64,000 bases of DNA from Bradyrhizobium algeriense (GCF_036924595.1 NZ_JAZHRV010000001.1:7467501-7531500), one strand, 5' to 3'. Positions 1-7,919 are shown, numbered from the stretch's first letter. The notes: generated by a model from the sequence alone, not told the origin. Translations and numbers: made by a program.

Positions 1-511
1 GGGCCTCACCCATGATGATGCCGTTCGGCGCGCGTGAAAGGTCGTCGAGCTTTCCCTCACGCATTTGCGTGGCGAGTTTCGAGACCTGAACCTCGCGGCG
101 GGTGTCGATGCCGGTCAAGGTGATGCCGATGCGCGCGCCGCCGTGATTGATGATCGCGGTGGTCTTGGCCGAGGGAGCCACGTCGCCAGGTATCCAGGAG
201 CGCAGTGAGCTCATCGCAGATTCCGGATATTTGATTCCGGCACGTTTGCCGACATTGGCGATATCAGGCATCTGGACCGCCGCATATTCCTGCTCTGCGG
301 GTTGCGTCGGCACGGAGCGCCGCTCATCCTCGACCGTGATATGCGGCATGGTGTCGACGAGCTGCCGCAGGAAGTCGATCTGCGAACCCTGCATCAGGCC
401 CGCCATCATGATGGTGAAGCCGACCCCCATGGACACGCCAGCCATGCCCACGAGGGTCTGCCGCACCCGGGTGCTGACATGGGTCCATGCGATGTTGAAT
501 ATAAGCTTCAC
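1..511 (-). CDS. ABC transporter permease, FtsX/MacB type (partial)
   Basis: Reading the reverse strand from a GTG at 511 gives an open frame that runs off the left edge of the window. The first 35 or so residues hold a membrane segment (VGMAGVSMGVGFTIMMAGL). A soluble extracytoplasmic part rich in DxxR and GI segments follows, the topology of MacB/LolC-type permeases whose large periplasmic domain follows TM1. The start lies 6 bp beyond the stop of the HlyD-type adaptor, so the two are one transcription unit and probably form an adaptor-permease export system whose ATPase lies outside the window. The GTG has no clear Shine-Dalgarno, which fits translational coupling. The C-terminal part, including the remaining membrane helices, is not visible, so the substrate cannot be stated. 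Confidence 0.7.
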   Translation of the reverse strand, partial: MKLIFNIAWTHVSTRVRQTLVGMAGVSMGVGFTIMMAGLMQGSQIDFLRQLVDTMPHITVEDERRSVPTQPAEQEYAAVQMPDIANVGKRAGIKYPESAMSSLRSWIPGDVAPSAKTTAIINHGGARIGITLTGIDTRREVQVSKLATQMREGKLDDLSRAPNGIIMGEA

Positions 512-516
512 GGCGG

Positions 517-1722
517 CTACCGGCTGTTGCTGATGAAGTTGCGACGCGCGTCACTGACCACGGAATCGATGTGGGCGGTCATGGCTGCCGAAATCACCGC
601 ATCATCGGGATCCGAAGGCGCTGTGGTGACCGAGGCTACCACGGCCGCTTCGGGCGTTGCGCCAGGCTGATCGGCCGGTTCGCCCACGGCCGCCGGCTCC
701 GCGGCTCTGGTCATGCTGTTGTCGATACGAATCCTGGCGCCGTCAGCGAGATCCCTGCGTGCGGGCGAAAGCACGGTGGTGCCCTTGGATACGTCGCCGA
801 TGATCTCGGTGTTGCGGCTGCCGCGGATGCCGACCGTTATGGGCACGCGCTTGATCCGGCCGTCATCAACCATCTGAACCGCATCGCCTGCGATGGCCTC
901 TGCCGGCACGACGATGGCCGCCGGCTTCTCGCGGAAAATGATGTTGGTCTCGACTGACATGCCGATCCGCAGCGGCGTATCCTGTGGCAGCCGCAAATAG
1001 ACGCGGAAGGTTTTTCGGGTCGGGTCGCCCTTGGGCGTGATCTGGGAGACCGTGGCGCGCAGCGCCCTTCCGGGAAAAGCCTCGCTGCGCAGAAAAGCCT
1101 TCTGGCCGGCCGCGATGCGGTTGATCTCTTCCTCGTTGATTTCGGCGACGACCTGCATCGGCGCAGGCGGTCCCACCCAGAACAGGACATCGGTGGGACC
1201 GGCGATCTCGCCGACCTCGCTGTCGCGCCGCAGGACCATGCCGTCGAGCGGAGCTCTCAAGATCAGCGAGTCGAGCCGCACCTTCTGTGCGGCGATCCGC
1301 GACTTTGCTTCCTCGAGCTTGGTCCAGCGCTGCTCGTACTCGGTGCGCGCGGCGTCGTTCTTGTCGCGATCCTTCTCGGCGCGCGTCAGATCACGTTCGA
1401 GCTGGCCTCGATTGATTTCCATCTGCTCCAGCGCGCTGCGCTCCTCGGCGTCGTCCTGGCGGCCGAGGATCTGGCCGGACTTGACCACCTGTCCCTCGCA
1501 TCGGCAAAGGTCGACCAGCCGGCGGCGCTGCAGCGGCACCACTTTGGCCCAGCGCTCGGGCTCGACCGTGCCGGTTCCGTAAACGGCTTCGGAAACCGCC
1601 GCGAGGCTCGCATAGCTGGTGGTCACCAGCGGTGGATGAAGCAAATGGGAGTAGCCGTAATAGCCGGCCCCTGCGGTGGCGATGGCCAGAATTCCGGTTG
1701 CGACGAGATGCTGCAATTTCAT
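517..1722 (-). CDS. HlyD/MacA-type periplasmic adaptor of an ABC exporter
   Basis: A 401-residue protein. The ATG at 1722 was chosen over an in-frame upstream start because AAGGGGA lies just before it. An N-terminal anchor (residues about 7-25) is followed by the first biotinyl-lipoyl half, then a charged coiled-coil hairpin (about 100-165, with RSALEQMEINRGQLERDL). The second lipoyl half follows (LRAPLDGMVLRRDSEVGEI) and then beta-barrel segments. The tail is Ala/Pro/Glu-rich and low in complexity. The order is that of membrane fusion proteins linking an inner-membrane transporter to the outer membrane. The FtsX/MacB-like permease follows directly in the same operon, so an ABC rather than an RND partner is likely. 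The substrate is unknown. Confidence 0.85.
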   Translation of the reverse strand: MKLQHLVATGILAIATAGAGYYGYSHLLHPPLVTTSYASLAAVSEAVYGTGTVEPERWAKVVPLQRRRLVDLCRCEGQVVKSGQILGRQDDAEERSALEQMEINRGQLERDLTRAEKDRDKNDAARTEYEQRWTKLEEAKSRIAAQKVRLDSLILRAPLDGMVLRRDSEVGEIAGPTDVLFWVGPPAPMQVVAEINEEEINRIAAGQKAFLRSEAFPGRALRATVSQITPKGDPTRKTFRVYLRLPQDTPLRIGMSVETNIIFREKPAAIVVPAEAIAGDAVQMVDDGRIKRVPITVGIRGSRNTEIIGDVSKGTTVLSPARRDLADGARIRIDNSMTRAAEPAAVGEPADQPGATPEAAVVASVTTAPSDPDDAVISAAMTAHIDSVVSDARRNFISNSR

Positions 1723-1738
1723 GGTGCGTCCCCTTAAA

Positions 1739-2473
1739 TCAGAAGCCAAATCGCTTGCGCAGGCCCGGAGGAACCTGGTCGAGCAGCTCACGAGCATCAT
1801 CTCGCTTTGCATTCTTCACTTGAGCTGCCGACGTGGCCTTGGGAGATGCCGGCAATACCGTGACGTTGGATGAAGCCGGTTGCGAGACCGCGGGCGCCGC
1901 CGAGGCTGCGGGCGCCGGCTGCACGACCGCGGGCGCAGGAGGGGGCGCCGCGGGCGAGGCCTGGTCCTGCTCAATAGCTCTTTCGATATTCGCAGCCTTG
2001 GTCGCGCCAGCAGTCCGAACGGCGCGCCAGGCTCTCGCGGCCACTACTGCACGGCCGATCTCATCGCTCGTCATCTTCTTCATGAGCAGCGACATCAGTT
2101 GCCGCGCACCGTTGCGGTCCTCGTCGAGCTTGCTCGCCGAAGCGACGATGTAGGCCCAGCTATAGGCCTTCACATTGTCCTTCGTTGTGCCACGCCCGCT
2201 CGCGTAGAGGCCGGCAACGATCAAACTGGCGTGGGCGTGCCCCTGATCGGCAGCGCGCGAGAACCAGCGAAATGCCTCCGCGTCGCTACGCGTACGGCCG
2301 ACGCCCGCGGAATGAAGCGCCCCAAGATAGAACTGGGCATCGTCATCGCCCGCTTGCGCCGCCTGTTCGTAGTGATTGACCATTTTCTGATCGGACGCGG
2401 TGTCGGCAAGGGCAGTGTGGGGAGCGATCAGCAGCGCGGAGCAGCAGGCCATTATGACTACTGCCCGCTTCAT
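1739..2473 (-). CDS. Sel1-repeat (TPR-like) secreted protein
   Basis: A 244-residue protein whose start was set at the ATG at 2473, where a signal peptide begins (MKRAVVIMACC..., cleavage after TALA). Residues about 35-110 contain two Sel1-like repeats (AQFYLGALHSAGVG and ASLIVAGLYASGRG, each followed by A..W...A). A linker rich in Ala and Pro and a short charged C-terminus follow. Sel1 repeats act as protein-protein scaffolds, often in envelope or signalling contexts. The gene ends 16 bp upstream of the HlyD-type adaptor, so it may be the first gene of that export operon. No enzymatic motif is visible. Confidence 0.75.
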   Translation of the reverse strand: MKRAVVIMACCSALLIAPHTALADTASDQKMVNHYEQAAQAGDDDAQFYLGALHSAGVGRTRSDAEAFRWFSRAADQGHAHASLIVAGLYASGRGTTKDNVKAYSWAYIVASASKLDEDRNGARQLMSLLMKKMTSDEIGRAVVAARAWRAVRTAGATKAANIERAIEQDQASPAAPPPAPAVVQPAPAASAAPAVSQPASSNVTVLPASPKATSAAQVKNAKRDDARELLDQVPPGLRKRFGF

Positions 2474-3143
2474 GGCCGCCGAAATCGCGTAGCGAAATCC
2501 TCGCCGCAATGATCGGCTTGATACCGGGTCGATCGATCGGAAATTTGGGATGCGCCGCATTGTTGTACGCTCTCAGCTGTGTGCTTGGTGCCAGAAAGGC
2601 GACTGACGCGGGCGAAGTCTCCCCACCGCGCCTCTCGCGAATTGAAGCCTAGCCCACCTGCGCGACGACAAATGTGCGAGGCATCACATATCCAGCTTGC
2701 CGCAACCGGAACCCGGCTTTCTTTGCCAATTCCGTTCGACGCGCATCGAACGCGAAGCCAAGACACGCGAGCCGAGACACTCGAAACCAATGCGTTGAAG
2801 GGCGTGTGCGTTCATGGAGGCGGTGCTTGCGGAGCAAGCCTTGAGGCTCAAGCTGCCATCGAACCTGCGGCTTGATCCTGGTGAGGTTTCGTCAGGATCG
2901 GACAGCTCGCGCTAAACGGGCAGAGCGCAGAGCCGGCAGATCACCCCAGCCGCCTCGCAGGCATTTGGCGCAGCAGGGGGAGCCAGGATGGTGACAGGCA
3001 AATGCTTGCTGGCGGTGCGGCAGGCCGATGAGTGCAACGAGATTGGTTGCTGGGCCCAGGCAGACGATCACGGCGATCATCATGGAATCGAGAAACTCGC
3101 CCGAGCCGCTCGGCCCGGGCGAGCTTCTTTTCCTGATCTCGAA
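2474..3143. other. Intergenic stretch without a supported gene
   Basis: About 670 bp. Short open frames exist on both strands, but none has a ribosome-binding site plus recognisable protein composition, and they overlap one another. The only structure I can point to is the hairpin at 3096-3123. The promoter of the Sel1 operon should lie in the first part of this stretch. Confidence 0.4.
3096..3123 (-). terminator. Hairpin terminator of the His-rich gene
   Basis: The 8-bp arms CTCGCCCG and CGGGCGAG enclose a GC-rich loop. On the minus strand the stem is followed by TTTCTC, 20 bp beyond the stop of the His-rich gene. On the plus strand a T-rich stretch (CTTCTTTTCC) also follows, so it could act in both directions. 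Confidence 0.55.
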
Positions 3144-3425
3144 TCAATAATAGCGGTAGCAGACGTTGACCGGGCCGTAGGGGCTCCATTTCCAGCAGCT
3201 GTTATAAACATGGAAATGATGGCGATGGCCGTGGTGATGATGACCATGCCCAAAATGACCATGGCCAAAGTGACCATGGCCATGCCCGTGATGGCCGTGG
3301 CCACCGTGGCCATGTCCACCGTGACCATGACCTCCCGCGAAAGCCTGACCCGGGATGGCCAAGGAAGCGGTGGTCAACGCCAGAGCAGCGATCGCGGCGG
3401 TAATGATCTTGTTGATCTTCGTCAT
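3144..3425 (-). CDS. His/Gly-rich small secreted protein
   Basis: A 93-residue protein with AAGGAGA correctly spaced before the ATG. Residues 1-30 are a signal peptide (lysines, hydrophobic core, cleavage after AFA). Residues about 31-70 are almost only His, Gly and Phe, built from GHGHGG and GHGHF units. The C-terminus (YNSCWKWSPYGPVNVCYRYY) has two cysteines and many aromatics. His/Gly repeats of this density bind Ni, Zn or Cu in other proteins; metal binding here is inferred. Similar short exported proteins with a Cys-aromatic tail are common in Bradyrhizobium and have no assigned function. A TGTGA-N6-TCAC palindrome lies 76 bp upstream of the start. Confidence 0.75.
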   Translation of the reverse strand: MTKINKIITAAIAALALTTASLAIPGQAFAGGHGHGGHGHGGHGHHGHGHGHFGHGHFGHGHHHHGHRHHFHVYNSCWKWSPYGPVNVCYRYY

Positions 3426-3501
3426 GCACGTCTCCTTAGGTTGGGCAGAGCGGGGATCGCTCTGCGATGATCCACCCCTAGAGGCGCCGGCTGCGATGCG
3501 A

Positions 3502-3517
3502 TGTGATCCGGGTCACC
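3502..3517. promoter_or_regulatory. Crp-type palindrome TGTGA-N6-TCACC
   Basis: TGTGATCCGGGTCACC matches the cAMP-Crp consensus TGTGA-N6-TCACA except for the last base. It lies between the divergent His-rich gene (76 bp from its start) and GH3 gene (115 bp from its start). The same 15-bp core with its flanks recurs at 42632. Confidence 0.45.
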
Positions 3518-3632
3518 TAATTGGCAGGGTCACCAATTGGTATGGCCCGGGGAGTGAGCTATCTTCCTCATGCGTGGCGCGATGATTTGCTGAACCTGGC
3601 CTAACCGAAAGCGCTACGCCTGAGGCTATCGC

Positions 3633-4637
3633 ATGCCCATCGGCGAACTCTTCATCCTCGGCTTCTTCGGCAAGACCGTCCCGGTTTGGCTGAAGGAGTT
3701 CGCCGCCCGCCACGGCCTCGGCGGCGCGATCCTGTTCGACTATTCCTGCCGGACGCAACAATACGACAACAACATCGAATCGCCCGAACAGGTGCAGCGC
3801 CTCTGCGCGGAGATTGCAGCATTGCCGTCAGGCCCGATGGTGTTCATCGACCAGGAGGGCGGCCTGGTGCGGCGGCTGAAGGAAAGCCGCGGCTTTGCGC
3901 CGTTGCCGAGCGCAAGGGAATTCAACCATCTCGCGCCGGAAGAGAAGCGCGCGATCCTCACCGCGAGCTTTGCCGAGATGCGGCGGCTCGGCATCCACTA
4001 TGATTTCGCGCCGGTGGTCGATATCGATTACAATCCCGAAAATCCCAATATCGGCAGGATCAAGCGTTCCTTTTCCGCCGACATCGCCGAGGTGGAAGCC
4101 AATGCGCTGCTGGCAAGCGAAGTGGCGCGGGCGCAGCGCATCGGACTTTGCCTGAAGCATTTCCCCGGCATCGGCGGCGCGGCGGTGGATTCGCATCAGG
4201 AATTCATGGATATTTCCGATGCATTTGTCCCCGAACAGGAAGAGCTGTTCTATTCGCTCGCGCCAAGGATGTTCGGCGATGCGGTGCTGGTCAGCCATGC
4301 CATCGTCAGGCAATGGGACCAGGATCGCCCGATGACGCTGTCCGCGGCGGGGCTTGGCCGTTTGCGCAAGCGCCTTCCGGATACGCTACTGATCACCGAC
4401 GACATGCAGATGCAGGGATTGCAGAAGGCCCTGGGCTCCAGGGAGGCCAGCCTGCAATCGCTGAAGGCCGGCATGGACATGCTCTGCATCGGCAACAACC
4501 TGTTCGATCAGGAGCACGAAATGACCGCGATCGCCGAATACGTCGAACAGAGCCTGCGCGACAAGACCTTGTCCGGTTCGGCAATCGAGCAATCGATCGC
4601 GCGGGTGGCTAAGCGAAAGGCGCTCTTGATGGCCTGA
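3633..4637 (+). CDS. Glycoside hydrolase family 3, NagZ-like beta-N-acetylhexosaminidase
   Basis: A 334-residue single-domain GH3 enzyme, the length of NagZ, without a signal peptide. The motifs appear in family order: IDQEGG near residue 70, the KHFPG substrate-Lys motif near 174, a DSH near 188 corresponding to the Asp-His general acid/base dyad of NagZ, and ITDDMQM near 255 carrying the nucleophile Asp. The usual KHFPGHG is KHFPGIG here, but the DSH dyad is kept. NagZ releases N-acetylglucosamine from peptidoglycan fragments in the cytosol. Alphaproteobacteria often carry a second NagZ beside the scpAB genes, so this one may be a paralogue with another aminosugar substrate. It is transcribed alone and followed by a hairpin. 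Confidence 0.82.
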   Translation: MPIGELFILGFFGKTVPVWLKEFAARHGLGGAILFDYSCRTQQYDNNIESPEQVQRLCAEIAALPSGPMVFIDQEGGLVRRLKESRGFAPLPSAREFNHLAPEEKRAILTASFAEMRRLGIHYDFAPVVDIDYNPENPNIGRIKRSFSADIAEVEANALLASEVARAQRIGLCLKHFPGIGGAAVDSHQEFMDISDAFVPEQEELFYSLAPRMFGDAVLVSHAIVRQWDQDRPMTLSAAGLGRLRKRLPDTLLITDDMQMQGLQKALGSREASLQSLKAGMDMLCIGNNLFDQEHEMTAIAEYVEQSLRDKTLSGSAIEQSIARVAKRKALLMA

Positions 4638-4645
4638 CGGGTGGA

Positions 4646-4664
4646 ACCCGAGATTATCTCGGGT
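4646..4664 (+). terminator. Hairpin after the GH3 gene
   Basis: A perfect 8-bp inverted repeat, ACCCGAGA-TTA-TCTCGGGT, starts 8 bp after the stop codon. No T-run follows directly, so termination efficiency is uncertain. Confidence 0.45.
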
Positions 4665-4738
4665 CAAATCCGCCGAACGATCTGTTGCCTTGCGAGGCCG
4701 TTGAGTCTACAAGCCTTTTTTCAACGGAAAGACCGGCG

Positions 4739-4945
4739 ATGGCCCATAATTTCGCGATCAATGACGACGTTCACCACCAGCAGCAGGGCCCGCAGGGCCG
4801 CGCCACGGCGAAGGAACGCAGCATCTACACCATCGTGACCTGCCTGCCGATCGAGGCCGACGGCCGCCCGCGCTATCGTATCAAGAGCAAGACCGAGAAC
4901 ATCGAGCGGGTCGTGACCGAGGAGCAGATCTCCAGGCTCGGCTGA
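4739..4945 (+). CDS. Small conserved-looking hypothetical protein
   Basis: A 68-residue soluble protein starting at the ATG at 4739, with a GGAAAG upstream. The N-terminus is polar (HHQQQGPQG). The C-terminal half is regular and basic (YTIVTCLPIEADGRPRYRIKSKTENIERVVTEEQIS), a pattern seen in many short rhizobial proteins of unknown function. No domain is recognised. Its composition and codon use match the surrounding genes, so I regard it as real, but nothing in the sequence gives a role. Confidence 0.6.
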   Translation: MAHNFAINDDVHHQQQGPQGRATAKERSIYTIVTCLPIEADGRPRYRIKSKTENIERVVTEEQISRLG

Positions 4946-4984
4946 CCCTCGGGGTCATTACGATCGGAACTGTTCCGCGCCGCT

Positions 4985-5434
4985 CTACTGCGCTTTCTCG
5001 TGCGCCGCGATGCCGATCGCCTTGTAATCATAGGTCGGATAGAACTCGGTGCGGTAGCTGCCCCAGGCGGTGTTCTCGAGGATACGGTTGACTTCGCGCA
5101 ACCGGGACGCCGGCAGCCGCAGCGTCACCACCTGGCCTATTCCCATCATCACATACCAGCTCACGACCTCGACGCCATCAGGCGGGAAAGCCTTGTAATA
5201 TCCCTGGCGCTGGAGCTGCGCGTTGAGCTCGCTCAGCGGCCGCGACTGGTCGTGCTTTAAGAAAACGGTCAGCATCACGGCATTGTCGGCCGTCGGCGCC
5301 GCGTTCTCCGCCGGTGGCGATGCGGTTTGTGGCGGCGCGGTTTGTGCCGTCGCGCCCGAACTGAACGCCAGGACGCTAGCCAAGCCGCCGGCCAGCACGG
5401 CCATTCTCATCCATGATCCCTTTGCTAGCGACAT
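4985..5434 (-). CDS. Exported hypothetical protein
   Basis: A 149-residue protein with AAGGAGA before its ATG. Residues 1-30 form a signal peptide (MRMAVLAGGLASVLAFSSGATAQ). A Pro/Ala-rich linker follows. The mature domain, about 95 residues, has the pattern MLTVFLKHDQSRPLSELNAQL...VVSWYVMMGIGQVVTLRLPASRLREVNRILENTAWG. I recognise this as a common rhizobial periplasmic protein type without a known role. No metal-binding or catalytic motif is seen. It is monocistronic and convergent with the preceding small gene. Confidence 0.72.
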   Translation of the reverse strand: MSLAKGSWMRMAVLAGGLASVLAFSSGATAQTAPPQTASPPAENAAPTADNAVMLTVFLKHDQSRPLSELNAQLQRQGYYKAFPPDGVEVVSWYVMMGIGQVVTLRLPASRLREVNRILENTAWGSYRTEFYPTYDYKAIGIAAHEKAQ

Positions 5435-6015
5435 CGCGGTCTCCTTTTTGGATTCGTTGCGGGATGATTTGGGCCTTGATCATTGCGAGGTGACTGCGGC
5501 CTGTAAATCGGAATCGGCGGAACAGGGCGGCGTTGTCTCCCCGCGTTTTCGCGGCCGGTTGTGAAACAAATCATACGCAACTGACGGCGCTTGCGCTATT
5601 CCGCGGCGAAGCGCGGCCGCCTCGGTATGTCTGTCCCAGTCTGCAAGGATCGAACCGGACGACCGCCGGATCCTGCTCTCATCCCCTCAGCCCGACGATC
5701 CCCCACTCCGGGCGATGCCCAGGCGCGCGGAAATATTGCGTCGGAGCGGGGGCGCGGACTCGCGCGTCCAACGGGCTCGGAAAGCGGGAACCAGGTTGAA
5801 GTCCATTAACAAAGTAAATGCGGTTACCGTAGAAATGCGGGGGTAACGGGCTACGGTATTTACCTTTCGATCATCTATTTTGATCCAAAATAGCCGATTT
5901 CGAGTGAATTTCGGCCAGTTTCGGCCTGCCAATAGGACTCGCTGATCGATTTCTCCGTATTCATACTGGCCCTGAAATTAACCATGAAGGAGCGTGGAGC
6001 CGATAAAAAAGTTAT
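5435..6015. other. Intergenic stretch upstream of the LuxR-type gene
   Basis: About 580 bp. No frame on either strand looks like a protein. The right part is more AT-rich (about 5800-6010) and contains the CCGTA palindrome and the TACCGTAG/CTACGGTA repeat described separately, so it is probably a promoter region. In the left part I see nothing. Confidence 0.4.
5825..5858. promoter_or_regulatory. Nested palindromes: CCGTA-N4-TGCGG inside TACCGTAG...CTACGGTA
   Basis: CCGTAGAAATGCGG at 5827-5840 is one mismatch from the CCGTA-N4-TACGG motif found at four other places in the next 11 kb. In addition, TACCGTAG (5825-5832) and CTACGGTA (5851-5858) form a perfect 8-bp inverted repeat spaced by 18 bp. 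The site is 175 bp upstream of the LuxR-type gene. A regulator-binding role is inferred. Confidence 0.45.
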
Positions 6016-6636
6016 ATGTCAGGACAAGACCATCGCGCCGCTGATTCGCACTTCACGAAGTGGATGGAAAGCATCACACCTCTCGAAGAGAATCCTGAGA
6101 TCGTTCAACTGTCCGCCGCGCGCTCGCATGCTGCGGAAGAGGCGAGCGCTACGATTGCCCGGCAGTTGAACGGACCCCTGACGGCACTGCTGCTCTACAT
6201 GAATGAGATCAAGCAGCACAGCCACCAGTTTTCGCAAGCGTCCGGCAACCGGCTCTATCTGCAACAAGTGGTGGAGAATGCGCTTCAGCAGACCGAGCGC
6301 GTCTGCGCGCTGGTGAAGCAGATGTCGGACAATCATCCGGCGCCGGCCTGCGATGCCGGCGGCAAGCAGACAAGCGAGGTCCGGGCCCGCCACCCCGCGG
6401 ATGGAGCCCGCAGGGCGGGCCTGATGTTCGCCGCGGAGACCGGCCAGAAGCCGCTGACCAAGCGCGAGCGCGAGGTGCTGAGCCTGATCAGTGAAGGCTG
6501 CTCCAACAAGCAAGGTGCCTTGCGGATGAGTATCAGCCCAAGGACGTTCGAGAGCCATCGCGCCGAGGCCATGCGCAAGCTTGGCGCCCGCAACACCGCA
6601 GATCTTGTCCGCAAGGCGTTGCTGCAGCCCGCCTGA
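6016..6636 (+). CDS. LuxR/FixJ-type transcription factor with a His-less DHp-like N-domain
   Basis: A 206-residue protein. Residues about 146-202 are a GerE/LuxR helix-turn-helix (LTKREREVLSLISEG...SPRTFESHRAEAMRKLGARN), close to that of the FixJ-like protein at 16522. There is no receiver domain. Residues about 38-105 instead resemble the dimerisation helices of FixL/DctB-type kinases: IARQLNGPLTALLLYM corresponds to the AHELNQPLTAI H-box, with the phospho-acceptor His replaced by Arg49 and the following Glu by Gln50. A second helix (YLQQVVENALQQTERVCALVKQM) completes the hairpin. It may dimerise, or bind a partner kinase or receiver, without being phosphorylated. The start has only a weak GGAG 13 bp upstream. 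A hairpin terminator follows. Confidence 0.8.
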   Translation: MSGQDHRAADSHFTKWMESITPLEENPEIVQLSAARSHAAEEASATIARQLNGPLTALLLYMNEIKQHSHQFSQASGNRLYLQQVVENALQQTERVCALVKQMSDNHPAPACDAGGKQTSEVRARHPADGARRAGLMFAAETGQKPLTKREREVLSLISEGCSNKQGALRMSISPRTFESHRAEAMRKLGARNTADLVRKALLQPA

Positions 6637-6661
6637 TTTTTTCTGAAAATGATGCCTGCGA

Positions 6662-6680
6662 CGCGCCGCTGAGCGGCGCG
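6662..6680 (+). terminator. Hairpin terminator of the LuxR-type gene
   Basis: A perfect 8-bp stem, CGCGCCGC-TGA-GCGGCGCG, 26 bp after the stop, followed by GTTTCAAG. It is compact and GC-rich, typical of intrinsic terminators in this group apart from the short T-tract. Confidence 0.55.
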
Positions 6681-6719
6681 GTTTCAAGCTATCGATGTGC
6701 CGGAAGCGGGCAGGCTTGC

Positions 6720-6848
6720 TAGAGCATGATCCGGAAAAGTGGCCTCTGGTTTTCCCTCGGGACAAACGCGGAGCGTTTGCCCGGAGATCATGCTCAAATC
6801 AAAGAGATAGAACGGGATGACGATTCGAAGAAAAGTCATCCCGCTCTA
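6720..6848. repeat. Dispersed Bradyrhizobium-type palindromic intergenic element
   Basis: The element begins TAGAGCATGATCCGGAAAAG and ends GTCATCCCGCTCTA. It contains two inverted-repeat hairpins, GAGCATGATC/GATCATGCTC and GGGATGAC/GTCATCCC, joined by a short AT-rich stretch. I recognise it as an element scattered in many copies between genes of Bradyrhizobium and Rhodopseudomonas relatives. It carries no gene. Confidence 0.7.
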
Positions 6849-6866
6849 GATCGCGCGTTCTGCCGT

Positions 6867-7112
6867 TCAGCAGAGGTCTTCCATGTAGGAGCGAGCGCGC
6901 GGCGCGGGCCGTAATGCGAGGGTGGGCCTGGGCTCTTCCGGGATGATCGTGATGGTCCACGCCGCCGGAACGCTCGACTTGTTTTCCACGATCGATCGAA
7001 CGTGGCCTGTGACCGCCGATCCGGCCGAGCGCACGGTTGCGGTCCTGCCATTGAACTGGGCGATACGGAAACGCCGCACTTCCTTCTGATCGCTCGTTTC
7101 AAACGTGAACAT
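6867..7112 (-). CDS. Small hypothetical protein (81 aa)
   Basis: An 81-residue protein with GGAGT spaced 6-7 bp before the ATG. The composition is that of a small beta-rich domain (MFTFETSDQKEVRRFRIAQFNGRTATVRSAGSAVTGHVRSIVENKSS), followed by a Pro/Arg-rich tail. The N-terminal part could suit a PilZ-like or other small barrel, but I cannot assign it. A perfect CCGTA-N4-TACGG palindrome lies 64 bp upstream of its start. That shared element ties it to the neighbouring signalling genes and supports its being a real gene. Confidence 0.5.
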   Translation of the reverse strand: MFTFETSDQKEVRRFRIAQFNGRTATVRSAGSAVTGHVRSIVENKSSVPAAWTITIIPEEPRPTLALRPAPRARSYMEDLC

Positions 7113-7176
7113 GAGGGCACTCCGTTGGTCCCGGCACTATCCTCAGTCAACGTTATCCGGAGGTGAAAATCTCAAA

Positions 7177-7190
7177 CCGTAGAAGTACGG
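7177..7190. promoter_or_regulatory. Palindrome CCGTA-GAAG-TACGG
   Basis: A perfect 5-bp inverted repeat with a 4-bp spacer, CCGTAGAAGTACGG, 64 bp upstream of the 81-residue gene on the minus strand. It is one of five copies of the motif in this region. Confidence 0.5.
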
Positions 7191-7331
7191 CTAGCCCGCG
7201 TCGGCGGCGCGGAGCGAACCGGCTCTCGAAAAGATAATCTTGTGAGGTGCGCCGCTTGCAGGTCGTTGCATCGGCATCGGCGACGGACGTGCGGCGTGGC
7301 CCTGGAGGCAGCGATACGCTCCCGGCGGATG

Positions 7332-7724
7332 TCAGTCGGCTGAACCGGGAAACACCGCTTCCATCTTGGTCTTCAGCGTCGCGGCATTGAAGGGCTTGAC
7401 GATGTAATTGTTGACGCCGGCCTTCTTCGCGGCAATGACGTTTTCGGTCTTGGATTCAGCCGTAATCATGATGAAGGGCGTCTTGGAGAATTCCGGGCTG
7501 GCGCGGACTTCCTTGAGCAGGTCGTAGCCGGTCATCGGCTCCATGTTCCAGTCGGAGATCACGAGGCCGTACCGCTTGGTCTGCATCTTGGCGAGCGCGG
7601 TCGATCCGTCGCTGGCCTCGTCGACATTCTCGAATCCCAGCTGCTTCAGAAGGTTGCGGATGATGCGGATCATGGTGCTGTAGTCATCGACCACCAGGAT
7701 CGGCATCGACAAGTCAAAAGCCAT
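7332..7724 (-). CDS. cheY: CheY-type single-domain response regulator
   Basis: A 130-residue receiver. The start was set at the ATG at 7724, which has AAGGAA upstream; the open frame extends further 5' but that part is not receiver-like. Visible residues: the acidic pocket VVDDYS (Asp12-Asp13), the phospho-Asp in LVISDWNM (Asp58), the Thr in MITAES and the Lys in VKPFNA. The WNMEPMTG and GVNNYIVKPF segments are typical of chemotaxis CheY rather than OmpR-type receivers. It probably signals to the flagellar switch. It lies apart from the cheA operon. A CCGTA-N4-TACGG palindrome lies 181 bp upstream. Confidence 0.85.
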   Translation of the reverse strand: MAFDLSMPILVVDDYSTMIRIIRNLLKQLGFENVDEASDGSTALAKMQTKRYGLVISDWNMEPMTGYDLLKEVRASPEFSKTPFIMITAESKTENVIAAKKAGVNNYIVKPFNAATLKTKMEAVFPGSAD

Positions 7725-7905
7725 GTTCCTTAACTCCGCGCAAACAGCAAGCCGCCGAACACAGGTGAATGCGCGTTGAACGCGAAAAGAGGATCGATTG
7801 TCTTTCCCGAACCCGCACCCGTCAGCACCGTGACAAGTATCAGGGCTCATTGAACAGCGCGTTAACTCGGCGCCGGGGTCGGAACGCCGCAGAGGCGGCG
7901 ATCGG

Positions 7906-7919
7906 CCGTAACAATACGG
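7906..7919. promoter_or_regulatory. Palindrome CCGTA-ACAA-TACGG
   Basis: A perfect CCGTAACAATACGG in the gap between cheY (181 bp upstream of its start) and the end of the Crp-like gene. It is one of five copies of the motif. The remainder of this 288-bp gap shows nothing else I can name. Confidence 0.5.

Noticed and set aside
2579..2875. 98-codon frame on the plus strand upstream of the His-rich gene
   Set aside because: No ribosome-binding site, no domain, overlaps other equally poor frames; treated as intergenic.
3633..4637. Naming the GH3 gene nagZ outright
   Set aside because: The KHFPGHG motif is changed to KHFPGIG and the scpAB neighbourhood of the usual alphaproteobacterial nagZ is missing, so it may be a paralogue.
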